A stretch of DNA of 36,483 bases from Paracoccaceae bacterium (GTDB lineage: Bacteria > Pseudomonadota > Alphaproteobacteria > Rhodobacterales > Rhodobacteraceae), in assembly GCA_024642725.1 (NCBI GenBank), contig JAHEAO010000032.1, positions 1 through 36,483 of the forward strand, read 5' to 3'. The position numbers were made by a program, and so were the translations under genes. The number at the start of each line of letters is the position of its first letter. Within the stretch, counting starts at the first letter, position 1. Below the pieces are notes generated by a model. It was not told the origin of the DNA, did no database searches, and saw nothing but the letters and a program-made list of their open reading frames with translations. Positions 1 to 8,970 of this stretch are shown here, in pieces.

Positions 1-122
1 TAGTGCAGTTCCTTGAGCGTCCTGAAATGGCATTCAGGATGGGCCGACAGATAGTCGTAAAGCCAGCTGGTGCCGGCTTTTTGCGCGCCTATTCCGTAGA
101 GCAGTGTCGGGTCTGTCGGCAC
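1..122 (-). CDS. Sulfotransferase family protein, N-terminal fragment
   Basis: The first 122 bases, read on the minus strand, encode the first 40 residues of a sulfotransferase that continues beyond the window. The fragment contains LLYGIGAQKAGTSWLYDYL, the P-loop-like 5'-phosphosulfate binding motif with which PAPS-dependent sulfotransferases begin, and ends in KELH, the start of the usual KELHYF segment. The inferred role is transfer of sulfate from PAPS to an unknown acceptor. The start is GTG at 122, whose G is the last base of the nuoC stop codon (TAGTG), so translation is probably coupled to nuoC. A clear Shine-Dalgarno is lacking; a purine stretch (AGAGGCGAAAG) lies just upstream. Family assignment is strong from the motif; the substrate cannot be inferred. 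Confidence 0.8.
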   Translation of the reverse strand, partial: MPTDPTLLYGIGAQKAGTSWLYDYLSAHPECHFRTLKELH

Positions 123-733
123 TAGGCTTTCGCCTCTTTCTTCTCGTCGCCGGGAAGGATGTATTCGGCACCTTCCCAGGGGCTCATGAAATCGAACTGG
201 CGGTATTCCTGAACCAGCTTCACCGGTTCGTAGACAACGCGCTTCTGCACTTCGTCATAACGCACTTCGGTATAACCCGTGGTCGGGAAATCCTTGCGCA
301 GCGGATGGCCGCGGAAGCCGTAATCGGTGAGGATCCGGCGCAGGTCCGGATGGCCCGAAAACAGGATGCCGAACATGTCGAATACTTCGCGTTCGAACCA
401 GTTTGCCGAAGGGTGGACGTCGATGATCGAGGGCACCATGTCGTCTTCGCGAACGGCGACCTTCACGCGGATGCGGTGGTTCTGGTACATCGACAGGAAG
501 TGATAGACCACGTCGAACCTTGCATCGCGTTCCGGATAGTCGACGGCAGTGATATCGACCAGCGACGAGAACTGGCAATTACCGTTGGACTTGAGAAACT
601 CGACGAAAGGCACCAGCGAGGCCAGCGTGACGGTGACGTTCAATTCGCCGAACGCGACCTCCCAGCCCAAGACATTGTCGGGGCGCTTGAGCTCGATCGT
701 GGCGCCGAGTTCTTTCAGGGCTTCGTCGCTCAT
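122..733 (-). CDS. nuoC: NADH-quinone oxidoreductase subunit C
   Basis: This is the 203-residue NuoC (30 kDa) subunit of the peripheral arm of respiratory complex I. It helps to link the NADH-oxidising module to the quinone site and carries no cofactor. The family signature is visible in the middle of the protein: [13 protein letters not shown] followed by GHPDLRRIL and HPLRKDFP. The C-terminal part ([13 protein letters not shown]) is also typical. The ATG at 733 lies 3 bases after the nuoB stop, so the gene is the third of a nuoA-B-C operon. It is not fused to nuoD, unlike the enterobacterial NuoCD. The next frame downstream is the sulfotransferase rather than nuoD, which is unusual. Confidence 0.97.
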   Translation of the reverse strand: MSDEALKELGATIELKRPDNVLGWEVAFGELNVTVTLASLVPFVEFLKSNGNCQFSSLVDITAVDYPERDARFDVVYHFLSMYQNHRIRVKVAVREDDMVPSIIDVHPSANWFEREVFDMFGILFSGHPDLRRILTDYGFRGHPLRKDFPTTGYTEVRYDEVQKRVVYEPVKLVQEYRQFDFMSPWEGAEYILPGDEKKEAKA

Positions 734-736
734 GAT

Positions 737-1620
<884 letters not shown>

Positions 1621-1667
1621 GAAGGACTCCTTTCATGGGTCTTGCCCATGTCGTTGGCTCGACTTGG

Positions 1668-1696
1668 GGTTTAGCGCTGCCCCCGGTCGGGGTCAA
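1668..1696 (-). promoter_or_regulatory. Candidate sigma-70-type promoter of the nuo operon
   Basis: On the minus strand TTGACC (1691-1696) and TAAACC (1668-1673) are separated by 17 bases, about 50 bases before the nuoA GTG. The -35 box matches five of six consensus positions and the -10 box three of six. Position and spacing fit, but in GC-rich DNA such matches are weak evidence. Confidence 0.35.
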
Positions 1697-1819
1697 CCAA
1701 AGCCAGCGTGGATTTTGCGGTTCCGATCAGCATTCCTGCACCCATTGCGGTGCCCGGATCACATATCCGCCCGCCGGGTCCCGGCGCGGCGGTTGCGATT
1801 GGCGCGACATTGGCGCAGG
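1671..1819 (-). other. Gap between liuC and nuoA with a short open frame lacking a start
   Basis: The roughly 200 bases between liuC and nuoA hold the candidate nuo promoter. They also hold a minus-strand frame that is open from inside the 3' end of liuC to a TAA at 1671-1673. Its last part would read NVAPIATAAPGPGG...ICDPGTAMGAG...LVDPDRGQR with codon use resembling the neighbours. No ATG, GTG or TTG with a ribosome site starts it upstream; the first ATG is internal. It could be the end of a small protein gene that lost its start, or a chance open frame, which is common at this GC content. I do not recognise it. Confidence 0.25.
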
Positions 1820-2608
1820 TCAGACCGGTTCCGCCCAGCCGGGGCTGCGCTTTTCGAAGAACGCGGCGATGCCTTCGCTTGCTTCAGGGCTGTCCCAACG
1901 CGTGACCAGCGCATCGATGGTTTCCGCGATCACCGCCTCGTCGATCCGGGGGCCCAGTTTTCGGGCCAGCGCCTTGGCGGCGGCAACCGCGCCCGGCGCG
2001 CAGGACAGATAGGGGCTGACTTCTGCCTCGACGGCATCGGCAAGATCTTCGGGTGCTACGGCGCGGGCAAGGATGCCAAGGTCCGCCGCTTCCGCTGCTC
2101 CGAAGATGCGCGAAGACATGAACACCTGGCGCGCCCGCGCTTCTCCCATCCGGGCAAGGACGTAGGGGCCGATGGTGGCGGGGATCAGCCCCAGCCGCGT
2201 CTCCGTCAGGCCGAATTTCGCGCCCGCCACGCCGATGGCGAGGTCGCAGACACAGGCCAGCCCGACGCCGCCGCCCAACGCATTGCCCTGCAGCGCGCCG
2301 ATCAGCGGTTTTGGCATCGTGTTCAGCGCCTGCAACATCATCGCGAGCGTCTTGGCTTCAGCAGCACGGGCCGCGGGTTTCGCGGTCATCTGCGCCTTCA
2401 TCCAGTTCAGATCGCCACCGGCGCAAAAGCTCTTGCCAGAGCCTGTCAGGACCACGACGCGAACCGCGGGATCGCGGCCCAGCCTGCGCGCGGCCTCGCT
2501 CAGCTCCGCGATCATCTCTGCCGAAAGCGCGTTGTGCTTGTCGGGGCGGTTGAGTGTCAGCGTTGCGACGCCCCGGTCGTCTGTCTCGATCAGAACCGTC
2601 TTCGACAT
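1820..2608 (-). CDS. liuC: Methylglutaconyl-CoA hydratase (enoyl-CoA hydratase family)
   Basis: This 262-residue crotonase-fold enzyme is inferred to hydrate 3-methylglutaconyl-CoA to HMG-CoA, the penultimate step of leucine breakdown. The oxyanion-hole region SFCAGGDLNWMK is close to the form usual in LiuC/AUH proteins. The second loop (GNALGGGVGLACVCDLAI) is followed by FGLTETRLGLIPATIGPYV, with the catalytic glutamate region of the family. I chose ATG at 2608 (MSKTVLIET), preceded by GGAAGGA. The longer frame to 2818 runs into the 3' end of the HMG-CoA lyase gene and does not look like protein. It is the last gene of the operon, 55 bases after the lyase. The specific substrate is inferred from context. 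Confidence 0.9.
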   Translation of the reverse strand: MSKTVLIETDDRGVATLTLNRPDKHNALSAEMIAELSEAARRLGRDPAVRVVVLTGSGKSFCAGGDLNWMKAQMTAKPAARAAEAKTLAMMLQALNTMPKPLIGALQGNALGGGVGLACVCDLAIGVAGAKFGLTETRLGLIPATIGPYVLARMGEARARQVFMSSRIFGAAEAADLGILARAVAPEDLADAVEAEVSPYLSCAPGAVAAAKALARKLGPRIDEAVIAETIDALVTRWDSPEASEGIAAFFEKRSPGWAEPV

Positions 2609-2663
2609 TGCCCGTCCTTCCATTTGCATCCTGTCCCGCGGTCTTCCTGCGCGGGTCCTTCCA

Positions 2664-3515
2664 TCAACTCCGCAGCCTGCGCGCCATCGCGCCGGCCCGG
2701 TCGAGAATCTCTGCATCGAGACCGGTTTCATAGCCGAGCCGCAGCAGCAAGGCATTGACCGCCTCTGTCGCGACATTACCGGCAGCGCCAGGCGCATAGG
2801 GACAACCGCCAAGACCACCGACGGCAGCGTCGAAGACCCTGATCCCTAGCCCCAGGGCGGCCTCTATATTCTGCAAGGCATGCCCCCCGGTATCATGAAA
2901 ATGACCGGCCAGATCCTCTGCCGGGACGGCCTCGATCACGGCGTGAAGCATCGCGCAGGTGGTCTCGGGCGTGGCTTTGCCGATCGTATCGCCGAGCGAT
3001 ATCTCGTAGCAGCCCATCTGAAAGAGAGCGCCCGCCACATCCGCGACCCTTTCGGGGTCCGTCGGCCCATCATAGGGGCAATCCGTGACACAGGACACGT
3101 AGCCACGCACTTTCACATTTGCTGCGTGAGCCTCTTCGATTACCGGTTTGAAACGGTCAAGACTTTCACTAATCGAACAATTGATGTTCTTCTGGCTGAA
3201 TCCTTCGCTGGCAGAACCGAAAATCGCGATCTCATCGGCCCCTGCTTCTATCGCGCGGTCAAATCCCTGCATATTCGGCGTCAGCGCGGCATAGGACACG
3301 CCCGGCGCGCGGAGGATCCCGGCCAGAACGGCGGCACTGTCGGCCATTTGCGGGACCCATTTCGGGCTGACGAAACTTGCGACTTCAATACGCCGGAACC
3401 CGGCTTCGGACAGCAGATCGACCAGCGCGATCTTGTCGCGCGTGGGGATCAGCCGGGATTCGTTCTGCAGCCCGTCTCGGGGGCCAACCTCGAAAATCTC
3501 GACGTAGTCAGACAT
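2664..3515 (-). CDS. mvaB: Hydroxymethylglutaryl-CoA lyase
   Basis: This enzyme cleaves HMG-CoA to acetyl-CoA and acetoacetate, the last step of leucine catabolism. The 283-residue TIM-barrel protein begins with EIFEVGPRDGLQNES, the HMGL-like signature with metal- and substrate-binding residues. It continues with SFVSPKWVPQMAD and GHFHDTGGHALQN (metal-binding His) and ends with the lyase loop GGLGGCPYAPGAAGN, which carries the catalytic cysteine. The start is ATG at 3515. It overlaps the end of the GST gene by eight bases (ATGTCTGA), so the two are probably co-translated. The gene is also called liuE in the Pseudomonas scheme. Confidence 0.96.
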   Translation of the reverse strand: MSDYVEIFEVGPRDGLQNESRLIPTRDKIALVDLLSEAGFRRIEVASFVSPKWVPQMADSAAVLAGILRAPGVSYAALTPNMQGFDRAIEAGADEIAIFGSASEGFSQKNINCSISESLDRFKPVIEEAHAANVKVRGYVSCVTDCPYDGPTDPERVADVAGALFQMGCYEISLGDTIGKATPETTCAMLHAVIEAVPAEDLAGHFHDTGGHALQNIEAALGLGIRVFDAAVGGLGGCPYAPGAAGNVATEAVNALLLRLGYETGLDAEILDRAGAMARRLRS

Positions 3516-4176
3516 TCCATGCCTCGTAAAAGTCGCGCTCGTATAGCCTTGCTGCCCCATCCCCTGGCAAAGAGGCCCGAAACGCGGGTCGTTCAGTGAT
3601 ACGCTCGTACCATTTTGTCAACGCCGGGAAAGAGTCGATCGGCGCAAAATGCCGCGCCATGTAGATCGCCTGCCCGATACTGATGTCGGCAGCGGAAAAC
3701 CCAGAGGCCAACAGGTGACCACTCCGTCCCGCCGGACCTGCAAGCCGGCCCTCGACAGCCCCGTAGCATTTCTCGAGCCGCTTGGCTTCCAGCTTCATGA
3801 CGACCGGGCTGCGCATCTGGTCTTCGTAAAGCATGATATGCTGCTGTGTCAGCGACGCGACATGCTGGCTGATGGTTTCGGAAAAATGCACCCAGATAAG
3901 CCAGTCGGCGCGCTCGGTCTCGCCCGGGCGCCGGCCCAACCCGGGATCGGGAAAGGTCTCACACAGGATTTCGGTGATCGCGCCGGTCTCCCAGATGACC
4001 TTGCCATCGATTTCCAGCGCAGGCACCCGTCCGGCGGGGTTGAGTGCAAGATAGTCCTGCGACCGCAAGGTCTTGTCGAAGGGATGGACCACGACTTCGA
4101 ACGCCACCCCAAGCTCTCTGAGCAACCAGAGCGATCGCATCGAGCGCGACTGATGGCAGTGGTGCAGCCGGATCAT
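3508..4176 (-). CDS. Glutathione S-transferase family protein
   Basis: This is a 222-residue cytosolic GST. The thioredoxin-like N-terminal domain (residues about 1-80) has the motif HCHQSRSMRSLWLLREL, in which a serine probably activates glutathione. The conserved cis-proline lies in NPAGRVPALEIDG, followed by ETGAITEIL at the glutathione site. The C-terminal helical domain includes SAADISIGQAIY. The gene overlaps mccA by four bases (ATGA) and the HMG-CoA lyase gene by eight, so it is embedded in the leucine operon. A role in protecting against reactive unsaturated acyl-CoA intermediates is possible but is only an inference from position. Confidence 0.93.
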   Translation of the reverse strand: MIRLHHCHQSRSMRSLWLLRELGVAFEVVVHPFDKTLRSQDYLALNPAGRVPALEIDGKVIWETGAITEILCETFPDPGLGRRPGETERADWLIWVHFSETISQHVASLTQQHIMLYEDQMRSPVVMKLEAKRLEKCYGAVEGRLAGPAGRSGHLLASGFSAADISIGQAIYMARHFAPIDSFPALTKWYERITERPAFRASLPGDGAARLYERDFYEAWNV

Positions 4177-6083
4177 TCGTCGTCCTCAAGCCGGATCAGG
4201 GCGGCCCCGGCTTCGACCTGAGCGCCGGCCTTGGCCAGAACTTCGGCAACTTTTCCATCGCGCGGCGCGGTCAGCGTATGTTCCATCTTCATCGCCTCGA
4301 GGACGGCCAGCCGGTCCCCGGCGCTGACCATTTGCCCCGGTTCGGCGAGCACCGCCTTGACCAGCCCGGGCATCGGCGCCTCGATCACATTGCCTGCGGT
4401 GGCGGCGCTGCCGACCGCCAGCGGGTCGGGGATGGTGAAAGACCATGTTTCATTGGCGAAAACGCTGACACTGTCGCCGATCTTCAGTGCCCTGCCCGGC
4501 TGACCGTCGGTCCAGCCATCAGGATCGCGCCGGAAGGCAAAGCTGTCGTCCCCCAGCATCACCGTTGCCTGACCGGGGCCGGTCACACGCAGGGTCGCGG
4601 CAAAGGGGTCTGCCCCGACAAGGTCGATGCGCCGGTCAAGCTTTTGCCAAAGCGCAAATCCGTCAGCGACCGGATCCGCCGCGGTCAGTGCTGCAAGCGC
4701 GCTGATCCGGTCCGGGGGCGGCTCCACCGCCTGAAACGCTGCGATCTTGCGCCCGATCAGACCGGTATCGACATCGCCCGCCGAAAAATCCGGATCGGCT
4801 GCGAGTTTGCCCAGGAATGTCAGGTTGGTCACCGTTCCCGCCACCTGCGTTTCCGAGAGCGCTGCGCGCAGTTTCGACAGGGCTAGATCGCGGGTCGGTC
4901 CGTGCACGATGATCTTGGCGATCATCGGGTCGTAATAGGGGCTGATCGTATCGCCCGGCCGCACCCCGGTCTCGGCCCGTGCGCCATTGGCAAACCGCAG
5001 ATGGGTCAGCCGCCCCGTGGCGGGCAGGAACCCCTTTGCGACATCCTCGGCATACAACCGGGCTTCAAATGAATGACCGTTCAATTCCAGCTCGTCCTGT
5101 TGCCGGGGCAAGGATTCTCCGGCCGCGACCCGCAATTGCCATTCGACAAGATCGATGCCGGTCACGGCCTCGGTGACCGGATGTTCGACCTGCAGGCGGG
5201 TGTTCATCTCCATGAACCAGAAGCGGTCCGCGCGCAGCCCGGCGGAGGCGTCGACGATGAACTCGATCGTACCGGCGCCGCTGTAACCGATGGCCTCCGC
5301 GGCACGAACCGCCGCCGCACCCATCGCATGCCGCATCTCGGCGGTCATGCCGGGGGCAGGCGCTTCCTCGATCACCTTCTGATGGCGGCGCTGAAGCGAA
5401 CAATCGCGTTCGAACAGGTGCACGGCCTGATGACCGTCGCCGAAGACCTGCACTTCGATATGGCGTGGTTTTTCCACGTATTTCTCGATCAGCACCGCGT
5501 CATTGCCAAAGGCGCCGCGGGCCTCGGCGCGGGCCGATTCCAGCGCGTTGATGAAAGCCTCGGGGGTCTCGACAAGCCGCATACCCTTGCCGCCGCCGCC
5601 CGCCACGGCCTTGATCAGCACCGGATAACCGATGTCCGCGGCTTCGACCTCGAGCCGACCGGGTTCCTGATCGGCACCGTGATAGCCCGGAACGACCGGC
5701 ACGCCGGCCTTTTCCATCAGCGCCTTGGCCGCATCCTTGAGCCCCATGGCGCGAATGGCTTCGGCCGAGGGACCGATGAACACCAGACCGGCGGCCTCGA
5801 CCGCTTCGACGAATCCGGGGTTTTCCGACAGGAAACCATAGCCGGGATGGATTGCCTGTGCCCCGGTCCCAAGGGCGGCTGCGATGATCGCATCGCCGCG
5901 CAGATAGCTTTCGGACGGCTGCGCCCCGCCGATGTGAACTGCCTCGTCCGCCATGGCGACATGGCGCGCGGCGGCGTCCGCATCGGAATAGACCGCGACC
6001 GTGGCCACGCCCAGCCGCCGGCAGGTATCGATCACCCGGCAGGCGATTTCGCCACGGTTGGCGATCAGTATCTTGCGAAACAT
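4173..6083 (-). CDS. mccA: Methylcrotonyl-CoA carboxylase, biotin-containing alpha subunit
   Basis: This subunit carboxylates its own biotin with ATP and bicarbonate for 3-methylcrotonyl-CoA carboxylase (leucine pathway). It has 636 residues. The biotin carboxylase N-domain starts with FRKILIANRGEIACRV. The ATP-grasp domain shows AVAGGGGKGMR and EMNTRLQVEHPVTE. The biotin carboxyl carrier domain at the end has VLEAMKMEH, with the biotinylated lysine at about residue 599. I prefer ATG at 6083; an in-frame GTG lies two codons upstream at 6089, and neither has a strong ribosome site. The assignment to methylcrotonyl- rather than propionyl- or geranyl-CoA rests on the liu neighbours. Also called liuD. 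Confidence 0.94.
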   Translation of the reverse strand: MFRKILIANRGEIACRVIDTCRRLGVATVAVYSDADAAARHVAMADEAVHIGGAQPSESYLRGDAIIAAALGTGAQAIHPGYGFLSENPGFVEAVEAAGLVFIGPSAEAIRAMGLKDAAKALMEKAGVPVVPGYHGADQEPGRLEVEAADIGYPVLIKAVAGGGGKGMRLVETPEAFINALESARAEARGAFGNDAVLIEKYVEKPRHIEVQVFGDGHQAVHLFERDCSLQRRHQKVIEEAPAPGMTAEMRHAMGAAAVRAAEAIGYSGAGTIEFIVDASAGLRADRFWFMEMNTRLQVEHPVTEAVTGIDLVEWQLRVAAGESLPRQQDELELNGHSFEARLYAEDVAKGFLPATGRLTHLRFANGARAETGVRPGDTISPYYDPMIAKIIVHGPTRDLALSKLRAALSETQVAGTVTNLTFLGKLAADPDFSAGDVDTGLIGRKIAAFQAVEPPPDRISALAALTAADPVADGFALWQKLDRRIDLVGADPFAATLRVTGPGQATVMLGDDSFAFRRDPDGWTDGQPGRALKIGDSVSVFANETWSFTIPDPLAVGSAATAGNVIEAPMPGLVKAVLAEPGQMVSAGDRLAVLEAMKMEHTLTAPRDGKVAEVLAKAGAQVEAGAALIRLEDDE

Positions 6084-6102
6084 GGTCACATCATTCGTCC
6101 CG

Positions 6103-6120
6103 AAATATCCCCGCCGGAGG
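6103..6120 (+). repeat. 18-bp dispersed repeat, copy 1 (mccB-mccA gap)
   Basis: An exact 18-base match, AAATATCCCCGCCGGAGG, occurs here and at 14905-14922 in the same orientation. Both copies are preceded by GA-rich bases and followed by C(C)ATGA. This copy lies in the 45-base gap between mccB and mccA. In a short gap it may just look like a repeated ribosome-site-like string, but the shared AT-rich flank makes chance less likely. Confidence 0.6.
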
Positions 6121-6128
6121 CATGAAAT

Positions 6129-7733
6129 CTACATCCTGAAGACGCCGAAGCGCGTCGGTTCGATGGGCGCGTTCAATGCAGCGGACAGCGACAGGGCCAG
6201 CACGTCGCGCGACTTGCGCGGGTCGATGATGCCGTCATCCCAAAGCCGTGCCGAGGCGTAAAGCGGGTGGCTCTGTTCCTCGAACATCTCGATCGTGGGG
6301 CGCTTGAACTCGGCTTCTTCGGCAGCGCTCCATTCCTTGCCGGCGCGTTCCATCCCGTCGCGCCGGACAGTGGCCAGCACGCCTGCGGCCTGTTCGCCGC
6401 CCATCACCGAGATCCGACTGTTCGGCCAGGTCCAAAGGAACCGCGGCTGATAGGCGCGACCGGCCATGCCGTAGTTCCCGGCGCCGAAAGATCCGCCGAC
6501 AATCATCGTGATCTTGGGCACGCTGGTCGTCGCAACCGCCGTCACCATCTTGGCCCCATGCCGGGCAATGCCTTCGTTTTCATATTTGCGACCGACCATG
6601 AAACCGGTGATATTTTGCAGGAAAACCAGCGGGATAGACCTCTGGCTGCAAAGTTCGATGAAATGCGCGCCCTTGACCGCACTCTCGCTGAACAGAACAC
6701 CATTGTTGGCCACGATGCCCACCGGGCAGCCTTTCACATGGGCAAAGCCGGTGACGAGCGTCTCGCCAAAGCGCGGCTTGAACTCGTCGAAACGAGAGCC
6801 GTCGACGATCCGGGCGATGACCTCGCGGATGTCATAGGGCGTGCGCAGGCCGGCAGGCACGACGCCCAGCAGGTCCTCGGGGTCATAAAGCGGTTCTTCG
6901 CTGGCCTGCATCCGCACGCTGGCGGGTCGCGTCCGGTTCAGGTGGCTGACGGCGCGGCGGGCCAGCGCCAAGGCATGGGCGTCGTCCTCGGCCAGATAAT
7001 CGGCCACGCCGGACAGACGCGTGTGCACATCGCCGCCGCCAAGGTCTTCGGCGCTCACCACCTCGCCGGTTGCGGCCTTGACCAGCGGCGGGCCGGCCAG
7101 AAAGATCGTGCCCTGATCCCTGACGATGATCGAGACATCCGACATCGCCGGCACATAGGCGCCGCCCGCGGTGCAGGAGCCCATCACCACGGCGATCTGG
7201 GGGATGCCCTTGGCGCTCATCCTCGCCTGATTGTAGAAGATGCGCCCGAAATGGTCGCGGTCGGGGAATACTTCGTCCTGATTGGGCAGGTTGGCGCCGC
7301 CGGAATCGACAAGGTAGAGGCAGGGCAGCGCGCATTCCTCTGCGATCTCCTGCGCGCGCAGGTGTTTCTTGACGGTCATCGGATAGTAGGTGCCGCCCTT
7401 CACGGTGGCGTCGTTGCAGACGACCATCACGTCCTGCCCCATGACCCGGCCGATCCCGGTGATCAGCCCGGCGCAGGGCGCGTCGCCGCCGTAAAGCCCG
7501 TGCGCCGCCGTCGCTCCGATCTCAAGGAACGGGCTTCCCGGGTCCAGCAGGTTGGCCACCCGTTCGCGCGGCGGCATCTTGCCCCGAGAGACATGGCGCT
7601 CGCGCGCCTTTTCGCCGCCGCCGGCGGCGGCAAGGGCCGCGGCCTCCGACGCAACCGCCAGGGCTTCGAGATGCGCGGCGCGGTTGGCCGCGGCCTGTTC
7701 CGAACCGGGCAGGAAGTCGGACGTCAGTTTCAC
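6129..7733 (-). CDS. mccB: Methylcrotonyl-CoA carboxylase, carboxyltransferase beta subunit
   Basis: The 534-residue carboxyltransferase moves the carboxyl group from biotin on MccA to 3-methylcrotonyl-CoA, giving 3-methylglutaconyl-CoA. Two crotonase-like halves are visible. The N-terminal half has [35 protein letters not shown] and [15 protein letters not shown]. The C-terminal half has [20 protein letters not shown], the glycine-rich loops in [17 protein letters not shown], and [18 protein letters not shown]. These are the forms usual in MccB rather than PccB. The start is GTG at 7733, overlapping the ivd stop by four bases (GTGA). The gene is also called liuB. Confidence 0.95.
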   Translation of the reverse strand: MKLTSDFLPGSEQAAANRAAHLEALAVASEAAALAAAGGGEKARERHVSRGKMPPRERVANLLDPGSPFLEIGATAAHGLYGGDAPCAGLITGIGRVMGQDVMVVCNDATVKGGTYYPMTVKKHLRAQEIAEECALPCLYLVDSGGANLPNQDEVFPDRDHFGRIFYNQARMSAKGIPQIAVVMGSCTAGGAYVPAMSDVSIIVRDQGTIFLAGPPLVKAATGEVVSAEDLGGGDVHTRLSGVADYLAEDDAHALALARRAVSHLNRTRPASVRMQASEEPLYDPEDLLGVVPAGLRTPYDIREVIARIVDGSRFDEFKPRFGETLVTGFAHVKGCPVGIVANNGVLFSESAVKGAHFIELCSQRSIPLVFLQNITGFMVGRKYENEGIARHGAKMVTAVATTSVPKITMIVGGSFGAGNYGMAGRAYQPRFLWTWPNSRISVMGGEQAAGVLATVRRDGMERAGKEWSAAEEAEFKRPTIEMFEEQSHPLYASARLWDDGIIDPRKSRDVLALSLSAALNAPIEPTRFGVFRM

Positions 7734-8893
7734 CCCATTGCCCCCATGAGTTCTCGGCCCACGAGCATCCGGCGGATTTCACTCGTGCCGGCCCCGATTT
7801 CCATCAGCTTGGCATCGCGGAAAATGCGGGCAACCGCTGAATCGTTCAGGAACCCGGCCCCGCCCATGGCCTGAACCGCCTGATGCGCCTGCTTCATGCC
7901 CTCTTCGGACGCATAAAGGACACAGGCCGCGGCATCGGCGCGGGTCACCTCGCCCCGGTCGCAGGCCTTGGCGACCTCGTAGACATAGGCGCGCGCGGAG
8001 TTCATCGCTGTATACATGTCGGCGATCTTGCCCTGCATCAGCTGGAAATTCCCAATCGGCTGACCGAACTGTTTGCGTTCTGCGAGGTACGGCATGACCT
8101 CATCGAGGCAGGCTGCCATGATGCCAGTGCCGATGCCCGACAGCACGACGCGTTCATAGTCGAGCCCCGACATCAGCACCTTCACCCCCCGGCCCTCTTC
8201 GCCCAAGACGTTTTCGAAGGGAACTTCGACATCCTCGAAGATCAGTTCGGCGGTGTTCGAGCCGCGCATGCCGAGCTTGTCGAAATGGGGGCTGGTCGAA
8301 AAGCCCTTCATGGTCTTTTCGATCAGGAAAGCGGTGATGCCCTTGCTGCCAGCTTCGGGATCGGTTTTGGCGTAGACGACGAGCGTGTCGGCGTCAGGGC
8401 CGTTGGTGATCCAGTATTTGCTGCCGTTCAGCCGGTAGTGATCGTTGCGCTTTTCGGCCCGCAGTTTCATCGACACGACATCGGATCCGGCGCCCGCCTC
8501 GCTCATCGCCAGCGCGCCGACATGCTTGCCCGAAATCAGCCCCGGCAGGTATTTGCGGCGCTGCGCATCGGTTCCGTTCAGGCGGATCTGGTTGACGCAG
8601 AGGTTCGAGTGCGCGCCGTAAGACAGCGAAACGGAGGCCGAGGCACGCGCGATTTCTTCGACCACGATGACATGGGCGAGATATCCCATGTCGACGCCGC
8701 CAAGGTCCTCGGGGACAGTGATGCCCAGCAGCCCCAGATCGCCCATTTCGCGCCAGAGGGCCGAGGGGAAGGTGTTCGTGCGGTCGATCTCGGCGGCCAT
8801 CGGCTTGACCCGCTCCTGCGCCCATTTGTGGACCATTTCACGCAGCGCATTCACGTCCTCGCCCAGATCGAACTTCATGCTGGCGTTGAACAT
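7730..8893 (-). CDS. ivd: Isovaleryl-CoA dehydrogenase
   Basis: This FAD enzyme oxidises isovaleryl-CoA to 3-methylcrotonyl-CoA and passes electrons to ETF. The 387-residue protein has the acyl-CoA dehydrogenase layout: an N-terminal helical domain ([22 protein letters not shown]), a middle domain with [20 protein letters not shown] and [11 protein letters not shown], and a C-terminal helical domain. [10 protein letters not shown] contains the glutamate that is the catalytic base specific to isovaleryl-CoA dehydrogenases. I chose ATG at 8893 ([14 protein letters not shown]) because it has the ribosome site GGGAGAGG; the frame is open ten codons further but runs into the operator. It is the first gene of the liu operon. 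Also called liuA. Confidence 0.96.
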   Translation of the reverse strand: MFNASMKFDLGEDVNALREMVHKWAQERVKPMAAEIDRTNTFPSALWREMGDLGLLGITVPEDLGGVDMGYLAHVIVVEEIARASASVSLSYGAHSNLCVNQIRLNGTDAQRRKYLPGLISGKHVGALAMSEAGAGSDVVSMKLRAEKRNDHYRLNGSKYWITNGPDADTLVVYAKTDPEAGSKGITAFLIEKTMKGFSTSPHFDKLGMRGSNTAELIFEDVEVPFENVLGEEGRGVKVLMSGLDYERVVLSGIGTGIMAACLDEVMPYLAERKQFGQPIGNFQLMQGKIADMYTAMNSARAYVYEVAKACDRGEVTRADAAACVLYASEEGMKQAHQAVQAMGGAGFLNDSAVARIFRDAKLMEIGAGTSEIRRMLVGRELMGAMG

Positions 8894-8916
8894 CGGCCTC
8901 TCCCTCGCCAATTTAT

Positions 8917-8930
8917 TGAACACTTGTTCA
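8917..8930 (-). promoter_or_regulatory. Palindromic operator candidate for the liu operon
   Basis: The dyad TGAACA-CT-TGTTCA has perfect six-base arms and two central bases. It lies directly downstream of the -10 box of the candidate ivd promoter, over the expected transcription start. That is a classical repressor position. The arm length and spacing resemble sites of TetR-type regulators. No regulator gene is adjacent, so the protein that binds is unknown. Confidence 0.6.
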
Positions 8931-8931
8931 T

Positions 8932-8960
8932 TTAATACGTCTGCAAATGAGTCGGGTCAA
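8932..8960 (-). promoter_or_regulatory. Sigma-70-type promoter of the ivd-led leucine operon
   Basis: On the minus strand TTGACC (8955-8960) and TATTAA (8932-8937) are 17 bases apart, in the 77-base gap between the aminotransferase stop and the ivd start. The -35 box matches five and the -10 box four of six consensus positions. Start of transcription is expected near 8925, inside the palindrome. Confidence 0.55.
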
Positions 8961-8970
8961 TGGCTGCCTG

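Noticed and set aside
6267-7874. Plus-strand open frame of 535 codons opposite mccB
   Set aside because: A long shadow of mccB; the His/Arg/Gly-rich product matches nothing known.
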